NCBI RefSeq assembly: GCF_900119315.1
Contig: NZ_LT827010.1
Location: 346,001 to 410,000, forward strand
Source: Actinoplanes sp. SE50/110
GTDB lineage: Bacteria > Actinomycetota > Actinomycetes > Mycobacteriales > Micromonosporaceae
Reading direction: 5' to 3'
Length of the DNA stretch: 64,000 bases
The notes under the pieces are model-generated. The model ran no database searches. It was not told the DNA's origin and saw only the letters and a program-made list of their open reading frames with translations. Position 1 is the stretch's first letter, and each line of letters starts with the position of its first letter. The translations under genes were made by a program, and so were the position numbers. This document shows, in pieces, positions 58,312 to 64,000 of this stretch.

Positions 58312-59013
58312 ATGCGGTGTGAGGACGGGCACGACGACGCCGCGTACGTCCTCGGCGCGCTGTCGCCGGCAGAGCGGGCGGCCTACGAGCAGCATCTGGC
58401 GACGTGCTCGTTCTGCCGGGAGGCCGTGGCCGATTTATCCCGTGTGCCGGACATGCTGGACCGTCTCGACGCGGACGAGTTCGCGCGGCTGCTCGACCCG
58501 TCACTGCTCGACCAATCGCCGCCCGCCCGGCCGTTCGCCGCTCCGGCCGCCGAACGGTCACACCGGGCGACTCCGCCGCCCAGGGCCAGAACCTTTCCGG
58601 TACGCCTGCTGAGCACCGCCGCGGCCGTCCTCCTGGTCATGATCCTCGGGGTCGGCGTGACACTGTGGCTGATGAACCGGGCCGAGCCGGGCAGCGCCGC
58701 CTCCGGGCCGGCGGTCGCGATGGCCGCCGTGAACAATTCCTCGCCGATCTCCGCCAACATCCGTCTGACCGGGACGGCCGGCGGCACCAAAATCGAGATG
58801 GTGTGCCGGTACGCGGAGTCGGAGAAGCCTTACACGTTCGGCCTGATCGCCTACGGCCCCGACGACCAGAGCGAACAGGTCGGCTCGTGGACGGCCCACC
58901 CGGGCGCGGAATTCCGGATGCTGGCCAACACCCACTTCACCATTGAAGGTCTCGACCGCATCGACCTGGTCCGCTTCGACGGCAAGATCATGCTCACCTA
59001 CCGTCCCCGCTGA
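58312..59013 (+). CDS. Zinc-finger anti-sigma-like membrane protein
   Basis: 233 residues with GGAGGCGGG before ATG 58312. The N-terminal ZAS domain has H28-x3-C32-x2-C35 (HLATCSFC). A linker follows, then one membrane helix (about 97-119) and an extracytoplasmic domain (about 120-233) ending in a beta-rich segment. Such proteins hold an ECF sigma factor at the membrane. No sigma gene lies next to it, so the partner is elsewhere or the protein has another role. Confidence 0.85.
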   Translation: MRCEDGHDDAAYVLGALSPAERAAYEQHLATCSFCREAVADLSRVPDMLDRLDADEFARLLDPSLLDQSPPARPFAAPAAERSHRATPPPRARTFPVRLLSTAAAVLLVMILGVGVTLWLMNRAEPGSAASGPAVAMAAVNNSSPISANIRLTGTAGGTKIEMVCRYAESEKPYTFGLIAYGPDDQSEQVGSWTAHPGAEFRMLANTHFTIEGLDRIDLVRFDGKIMLTYRPR

Positions 59014-59232
59014 TCCCGGCGCAGCCGAGTCCCGCCTGACTACGGGCTCCGCAGTCTCGGCTGACCGGCGGCCGCGGCCATGGCTGACTGCCAGGTCTCC
59101 GGAGCGGCGGGTCGGACGTAGGCGGTGCGGTGGGGCAGCGCAGCGCGCGGGGATGTGCTGAACGGGGCGGTTCTGCAAGGCAGGGCAGTGTGCCCGGCGG
59201 GGTGAGGTTCCGGCGTACCAAATAGGTGGGCT

Positions 59233-60138
59233 TCAGACGCGGGTGGTGGCTCGCTGGCGGGCGGTGGTGCGGGCTGAGTGGATGCCGTGGGCGGTGAAGA
59301 TGATCAGGGCCAACCAGACCAGGGCGAACCCGGCGAGGCGGGCGGGCGGCATCGGCTCGTGGTAGATCAGGATGCCGCAGGCCAGCTGGAGGATCGGGGC
59401 GATGTACTGCAGGATGCCGAGGCCGACGAGGGGAACGCGGTTGGCGGCGCCGGCGAAGAGCAGCAGCGGGACGGCGGTGGCGATGCCGGAGAAGAGCATC
59501 AGGGCGGTGTGTACGCCGGAGACGTGGCCGAACTTCGCGCCGTGACCGAGGTTGAGCCAGGTCAGGTAGGCGAGCGCGGGCAGCGCGAGGACGGCTGACT
59601 CGACGAACAGGCCCTCGGCGGGCGGGAGTGACATGCGCTTCTTGATCAGGCTGTACGAGCCGAACGACGCGGCCAGGATCAGCGCGATGTACGGCAGGCG
59701 GCCGTAGTCGACGGTGAGGATGGCGACCGCCAGGCCGCCGATGCCGACCGCGATCCACTGCCAGGGGTGCAGGCGTTCGCGCTGGACGGTGACGCCGAGC
59801 AGGACCACGACCAGCGGCGTGATGAAGTAGCCGAGCGCGGCCTCGACGACCCGGGACGAGTTGACGCCGTAGATGTAGGTCGCCCAGTTCACGCCGATCA
59901 GCAAAGCCGCGGCGGTGACGCCCCCGAGCAGGCGTGGGGTGCGCAGGATCCGACCGAGGAAGGACCAGTTGCGCATCGCGGTGAGCAGCAGCGCGACGAA
60001 CACGACCGACCAGATGATCCGGTGCGCCAGGATCTCCAGGGGCGGGGACGGCTTGAGCAGCTTGAAGTAGATCGGGAAGAAGCCCCACAGCACGTACGCC
60101 GTGATGCCGTACAGATAGCCGCGCCGCTCGTCGCTCAT
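59233..60138 (-). CDS. rarD: RarD (EamA-family transporter)
   Basis: 301 residues from ATG 60138 with GTAAGGG upstream; a start seven residues longer is less likely. Ten membrane helices in two EamA repeats. RarD signatures: RRGYLYGITAYVLWGFFPIY at the N-terminus and NWATYIYGVNSSRVVEAALG (about 90-109). RarD is named for chloramphenicol sensitivity in E. coli; its physiological substrate is not established. Confidence 0.93.
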   Translation of the reverse strand: MSDERRGYLYGITAYVLWGFFPIYFKLLKPSPPLEILAHRIIWSVVFVALLLTAMRNWSFLGRILRTPRLLGGVTAAALLIGVNWATYIYGVNSSRVVEAALGYFITPLVVVLLGVTVQRERLHPWQWIAVGIGGLAVAILTVDYGRLPYIALILAASFGSYSLIKKRMSLPPAEGLFVESAVLALPALAYLTWLNLGHGAKFGHVSGVHTALMLFSGIATAVPLLLFAGAANRVPLVGLGILQYIAPILQLACGILIYHEPMPPARLAGFALVWLALIIFTAHGIHSARTTARQRATTRV

Positions 60139-60245
60139 GCCCTTACCGTAAGGCCGCAACGGTGCCGCGCTCCTTGCATATATTCCACCTCACAGGGCCA
60201 ATCCGGGGGCTTTGGCCCGCGCTCGCGGAACGGGGTGGGTGCGCG

Positions 60246-60279
60246 CGAGCGCGGGACGCCGTGTGGCATCCCGCGCTCG
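60246..60279 (-). terminator. Hairpin downstream of the holin-like gene
   Basis: Perfect 11-bp stem CGAGCGCGGGA / TCCCGCGCTCG with an inner GCC-GTGT-GGC hairpin. It lies 47 nt past the stop of the minus-strand gene. It has no U tract. Confidence 0.55.
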
Positions 60280-60325
60280 TGAGGTCCTGCTGTGCGCGGC
60301 CGCCGGGGGGTGGGGCCGCCGGCGG

Positions 60326-60712
60326 TCAGTTGTCGTCGCCGCCGTCGGGGACGAGCATGTTGAGAACCCAGCTCACGATGCCGACGAGCAGCGCGCCGAG
60401 GACCGCCGAGGGCCAGAAGTGGTCGACGTGGAAGCCCAGGTCGAACTGGCCGGCGATCCAGCTCGTCAGCATGAACAGCAGGCCGTTGACGACCACCGCG
60501 ATCAGCCCGAGCGTGAAGACGTAGAGCCCGCAGCCGATCGTCTTGATGATCGGCCGGAGGATCGCGTTCACCACGCCGAAGATCACCGCGACGGCGAGGA
60601 GGGTGCCTGCCTTACTCGTCGCGGTGTTCGCGGTGAGGTCGATCCCGTCGATGACCAGGGTCGAGATCCACAGCGAGACGGCCGTGATCACGAGCCGGAT
60701 GATGATGCCCAT
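60326..60712 (-). CDS. Small four-helix membrane protein (phage holin 4-2/YvlD-like family)
   Basis: 128 residues from ATG 60712; ATG 60730 would add six. Four hydrophobic helices with the family patterns FGVVNAILRPIIK (about 44-56) and VVVNGLLFMLTSWIAG (about 73-88). Despite the family name these are ordinary chromosomal membrane proteins of unknown role, and no phage genes are nearby. Confidence 0.88.
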   Translation of the reverse strand: MGIIIRLVITAVSLWISTLVIDGIDLTANTATSKAGTLLAVAVIFGVVNAILRPIIKTIGCGLYVFTLGLIAVVVNGLLFMLTSWIAGQFDLGFHVDHFWPSAVLGALLVGIVSWVLNMLVPDGGDDN

Positions 60713-60811
60713 GGCACGGGATGGTGCCACGGCCGTGCCACCGGTGGGTACGACACTCCGCGATCTTCATCCGTCCGCCGCCGGATATTCCGACATATTG
60801 AGCTCTATCGC

Positions 60812-63328
60812 TCAAATGTTCCTCCGGGTCAGGTCTCCGATCAGCACCTTTTCGATGGCCGTGGGAGCCAGCATCGCCCAGCGGATGCCGTGCGGACCGG
60901 CGATCCCGATCATCCCGGAGCGCATCCGGCTGAGCAGTCGCGCGGCGTCCCCGAGCGGCAACGCGTCACCGGCCCGTTCGGCCTCGTCGGCCCGCAACGG
61001 CTGCAACAGGACCAGATCGGCGTCGGTCGCGGTGCGGCCGTCCGAGGCGGCGAACTCCCGCCGGAGCATCAGGGTGGCCTCCCAGGGGCCACTGTCCTGC
61101 ATGCATTCGAGCCATCGGTCGGTGTCGTCGTCGGTCTGGTCCGCGGTGTCGCGCCCCGGCGGGTCGTCACCGGTCGTCGCGATGTGGCCGCCGTCGCCGG
61201 GGGCGCCTGTGCCGAGCGCGTATACGCCGGCTGTGACCGAGGTGGCTGTGGCGGAGGCGGCTGTGGCTGGGGTTGCTGTGCCCGGGGTCGCTGGGGTGGT
61301 GGGGGCTGGGGTGGTGACCGAGGAAGTGGCGACGACGGGGTGGGTGACGGCCGGCTGGGGTCTCGGGCGAGGGCTAGGGCGTGGACTGGGACTCGGAGAC
61401 GGGCGGCCGGGGCCGGGGCTGTGGCCGCCGGGATGTGGCCCGGGCGCGGGAAGCGGGTCCACGTCCAGGATGGTCAGTATCGGGCGCAGCGGGGAAGCGA
61501 GCGGCAGGTCGACCGGCCTGTCCGGTGGCACGATGCCGATTGCGACGCCCGGCGAGGCGGTGGCACGAGCGAACGCGGTCCAGTCGCCGGGCCGCAGGGT
61601 GCGCACCAGTACCTGGGCGCCGACCGCCATCGCGCGGAAGGCCAGCAGCTGAGCACAGCGGAAACCGCCGACGACCAGCACCCGGGTCGGCGCCGGCCGG
61701 AACAGCGGGATCAGCACGGGTTTGCCGTGCCGATCCTGGCCGACGGCGACACCGGAGCTTCCGGTGGGCAGCGTCAGCCTGCCGAACTGCTCGCTGGTGA
61801 TCGAGGGCCGCGGTTCGGATTCGCCGTCGGATGGCTCGGGCGCGGGCGGGTGGAGCGGCGCGGAGGGCCGGGGGTGGGTGACCGCGCCTCGCCGCATGGT
61901 CGGTTTCAGGCGGGGATCGACCAGGCCGCGCCGTCGTCTCGGCGACCTGGACCGGAAGGGCTCCGGCTGCACCGTGTCGGCGGAAGGCGCCGGTTTCTCG
62001 CCGCGGAGGCCGGGATCCCGGCGGAAGCCGGTCGTGCTCGGTGAGACCGGTGCGGGGGCGAGGGCGCTACGGGTCGTGCCCGGTGCAGCCGATGCCGTAT
62101 CCGGGGCGTGGTGGGTCGTGCCCGGGGCGGCGGCTGATGTCGGATCCGGGGCGTGGTGGGTCGTGCCCGGGGCGGCAGGCGCCGGGTGGAGAGAGTCGCT
62201 GTGCCGGACCGGGAGCAGGGCCAGATCGAGGGGATCGCCGGTGAGGACGGCGGAGTCGCCGGGCAGGGCCAGGGGCAGGGTGGCGGTGAGGCCGTGCAGG
62301 TGCTCGCCGTCGCGGCGGCGGAGCTCGATGCGCTCGGCGCGCGCCAGCCGGGTCAGGGTCTGCGCCGCGGACTCCAGGGCGGCCCGGTCGGGTGCGGTCA
62401 GGCGGACCGACAGGGAGATCCGTGGCGGCTCGGAGGACTCGGGCTCCGGCAGGTCGGCGGTGACCGTGACGGTGGTGGCGGTGACCGGGAGCTGGAGCAG
62501 CCGGGTGAGCAACCCGGCGGACGGTGCCACGTCGGCCCGGGGGCGAGCCTGGAAGGTCACCTGGGACAGTGGGCCGGCCCGCAGCACCGGCCACTGCTCC
62601 TGGACCTCGGCCGCGGGATCGGCGTACGTCAGATCGGCAAGCGCCCGGACCGCCGCGGCCTGGGGCAACGGCCGGGCCCTGAGCCGGCTGGCGAGCTTGC
62701 GTGCCTGGCCCCGCAGGGCCTGGCGCAGCTCGCCCTCGGTCCAGCCGTCGGTGCGCAGCACGCGGACCGCGAGCACCGTCCGGGTGTATCCGAGGGTGGC
62801 GCCGCCGGTGAGCATCCGGTACGAGCTGGCGACCGGCCCGGGCCCGGCGGTCACCGGCGCTGCGGTGAGCAACAGCTGAATCCGGCTCGGCGGTCGCTGC
62901 TGGGCGTCGCGCAGCAGCTCCCAGGGGGCGGCCAGGCCGGAGCGGGGCTCGGCCAGCGGGCCGGCCGGATCGCCGAGCTCGAGAAGCATGGTCAGGCCGA
63001 ACTCGTCGGCGAGCACCGCGGCGGGGCCTCGCGGCAGGGCGATCGAGGTGACCTGGGCGCCGGGGGCGGCGAGCTCGAGCATCGTGGCGCCGGCACGGCG
63101 ACGGGCGCGGAAACGCCAGTCGGCGGCGAGCCACTGGAACGCCCAGCGTCCGCGGACGCGCAGCCAGGTCATCGTGAGCAGGGCGGCGGCGCCGGCAGCG
63201 GCCGAGATCAGGACGAGGCCACCCGCCGCGGCGCCGATCAGGAGCAGGACCACGGCCGCCTGGGTGGCGATCACCTGGTGGAGGCGCACAGCGGAGAAGC
63301 GTGGTGCGGTGGCCGGGCCGGTCGTCAC
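60812..63328 (-). CDS. eccE: Type VII secretion protein EccE with enlarged C-terminal region
   Basis: 838 residues. Two N-terminal membrane helices (about 22-56) are followed by the basic WLAADWRFRARRR and the EccE domain (about 70-350), with WELLRDAQQRPPSRIQLLL and SSYRML. Residues about 375-500 are low-complexity, with APGTTHHAPD repeats. A second folded-looking segment follows (about 505-620 and 735-838), ending LIGDLTRRNI, split by a Pro/Ser/Thr linker. EccE sits at the edge of the ESX membrane complex. It is divergent from a WXG100 pair. Confidence 0.85.
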   Translation of the reverse strand: MTTGPATAPRFSAVRLHQVIATQAAVVLLLIGAAAGGLVLISAAAGAAALLTMTWLRVRGRWAFQWLAADWRFRARRRAGATMLELAAPGAQVTSIALPRGPAAVLADEFGLTMLLELGDPAGPLAEPRSGLAAPWELLRDAQQRPPSRIQLLLTAAPVTAGPGPVASSYRMLTGGATLGYTRTVLAVRVLRTDGWTEGELRQALRGQARKLASRLRARPLPQAAAVRALADLTYADPAAEVQEQWPVLRAGPLSQVTFQARPRADVAPSAGLLTRLLQLPVTATTVTVTADLPEPESSEPPRISLSVRLTAPDRAALESAAQTLTRLARAERIELRRRDGEHLHGLTATLPLALPGDSAVLTGDPLDLALLPVRHSDSLHPAPAAPGTTHHAPDPTSAAAPGTTHHAPDTASAAPGTTRSALAPAPVSPSTTGFRRDPGLRGEKPAPSADTVQPEPFRSRSPRRRRGLVDPRLKPTMRRGAVTHPRPSAPLHPPAPEPSDGESEPRPSITSEQFGRLTLPTGSSGVAVGQDRHGKPVLIPLFRPAPTRVLVVGGFRCAQLLAFRAMAVGAQVLVRTLRPGDWTAFARATASPGVAIGIVPPDRPVDLPLASPLRPILTILDVDPLPAPGPHPGGHSPGPGRPSPSPSPRPSPRPRPQPAVTHPVVATSSVTTPAPTTPATPGTATPATAASATATSVTAGVYALGTGAPGDGGHIATTGDDPPGRDTADQTDDDTDRWLECMQDSGPWEATLMLRREFAASDGRTATDADLVLLQPLRADEAERAGDALPLGDAARLLSRMRSGMIGIAGPHGIRWAMLAPTAIEKVLIGDLTRRNI

Positions 63329-63580
63329 GCGGGCCTCCTTCCGATCGTGCAGGCATCGATCGACTTGCGCGGCTCATGGTAGAGCGAAATCCGGATCACC
63401 CGTGTCCGTTGTCCACAGGCGAGAGTTATCCACAGGTCTGGATTCGGGGGTTTCGCTGCCGTCCGCCGATCGCCTAGCGTCGAAGCCCGGGCGGTGACCA
63501 GGTGATCACGCTCAGGATCCATGCCTGGTCTCGCCCGTCATTCCGATGTCCACAGCAGAGAACGGGGGGTGACCTCAGAA

Positions 63581-63898
63581 ATGGCTTACACCCAAGCGGA
63601 GACCACGGTGATGGCCCGCACCGCCGGGAAATTCGACCAGGTCAACGGTGTCCTGCAGGTGATGCTGGGCACGCTGATGACCGAGCTCGCCGACCTGAAC
63701 GGCACGTGGAAGGGCCTCGGTGCGGCAGCCTTCGAGCAGGTCAAGAGGCAGTACGCGGAGGATCTGCAGCGCCTCAACAACGCACTCGCCGAGACGGCCG
63801 AGTCGATTCGGGCGTCCGGGGCCGGCTATCACGCCGCCGACTCCGAGGCCGCCAGCCGGGTCGCCCGCACCGGTGGCACCTTCACGCTGCCGCTCTGA
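63581..63898 (+). CDS. WXG100-family ESX secreted protein
   Basis: 105 residues from ATG 63581. A helical hairpin protein with W43-K44-G45 at the turn (LNGTWKGLGAAAF). The C-terminus has YHAADSEAASRV, holding a YxxxD/E-type secretion signal. It is expected to pair with the next protein, exported by the ESX system whose eccE lies divergent at 63328. Confidence 0.93.
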   Translation: MAYTQAETTVMARTAGKFDQVNGVLQVMLGTLMTELADLNGTWKGLGAAAFEQVKRQYAEDLQRLNNALAETAESIRASGAGYHAADSEAASRVARTGGTFTLPL

Positions 63899-63954
63899 CT
63901 TTTCAGCACCACCCCGCTCCGGCCCGCTCTCCGATTCACTCCAGGAGGATTCTC

Positions 63955-64000
63955 GTGAACGACGGACTTCTGCTCGTCAACTTCGGCGCCCTGCAGCAGG
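63955..64000 (+). CDS. Second WXG100-type protein (partial, runs off the window)
   Basis: GTG 63955 follows AGGAGG by 6 nt and opens a frame reading VNDGLLLVNFGALQQ to the window end. Position 56 nt after a WXG100 gene and the helical start suggest the partner Esx protein. Too short to confirm. Confidence 0.6.
   Translation, partial: MNDGLLLVNFGALQQ

Noticed and set aside
60326-60712. Prophage remnant suggested by the holin-like gene
   Set aside because: The family is chromosomal in most actinobacteria; no lysin, capsid, integrase or attachment repeat is nearby.

Overview
The window is about 73% GC, with short intergenic gaps and frequent ATGA or GTGA stop/start overlaps. It carries a futalosine-type menaquinone pathway, a BldC regulator, a WXG100/EccE type VII secretion locus and a flagellar FliQ. 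Together these point to a filamentous actinomycete that makes motile cells, most likely Actinoplanes or a relative in the Micromonosporaceae. That placement is inference from gene content; no rRNA gene is present.

Layout. 1-6.4 kb: the 3' end of a CcsB-like cytochrome c biogenesis gene, a secreted protein of unknown role, a UbiD/UbiA/UbiX trio (late menaquinone steps), a BldC-like regulator, an Lrp/AsnC regulator and a membrane-anchored gluzincin peptidase. 6.3-13.4 kb, minus strand: a glycolipid-binding-family protein, a DEAD-box helicase with an arginine/glycine-rich tail, a C-terminally anchored protein built of 17-residue and TMPV repeats, and an NlpC/P60 hydrolase with a 15-bp repeat tail. 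13.6-18.9 kb: mqnE, two small membrane proteins, then a cobalamin riboswitch driving a btuFCD-type importer. 19-30 kb: an isolated fliQ, enzymes and regulators (VOC, GNAT, LRV-repeat protein, LLM oxidoreductase, HelD-like ATPase, HTH regulator/MFS pair), mqnA and an aldo/keto reductase. 29-34 kb: a SWIM/SNF2 pair and a divergent VOC/TetR pair with a palindromic operator. 34-39 kb: mqnC, a 750-nt gene-poor stretch with a strong terminator and 30-bp repeats, menG, a small acidic protein and a menJ-like reductase. 39-55 kb: a complete nuoA-N operon (respiratory complex I) ending at a long hairpin. 55-64 kb: a polyprenyl diphosphate synthase, an IclR regulator, an anti-sigma-like protein with no sigma gene beside it, RarD, a small holin-like membrane protein, and the edge of an ESX locus (eccE divergent from a WXG100 pair).

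How it fits together. MqnA, MqnE and MqnC make the naphthoate precursor. The UbiD/UbiX-type decarboxylase pair and the UbiA-type prenyltransferase process and prenylate it. The polyprenyl synthase supplies the side chain, MenG methylates the ring and the MenJ-like enzyme reduces the side chain. The product is the quinone that complex I reduces. mqnB and mqnD are not in the window. A near-perfect Rex (NADH/NAD+ sensor) operator sits just before menJ-nuoA-N, suggesting quinone tailoring and complex I share redox control. The B12 importer has an aptamer followed by a hairpin that pairs with its ribosome binding site.

Most unusual features: the TMPV-repeat tail-anchored protein, the isolated fliQ, the cysteine-bearing LRV protein, short tandem duplications at gene ends (one creating a 15-codon mini-ORF between btuF and btuC), a 13-bp inverted repeat over an MFS start codon, and a possible small RNA before menG. 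No tRNA, rRNA, CRISPR array, insertion sequence or prophage was seen.
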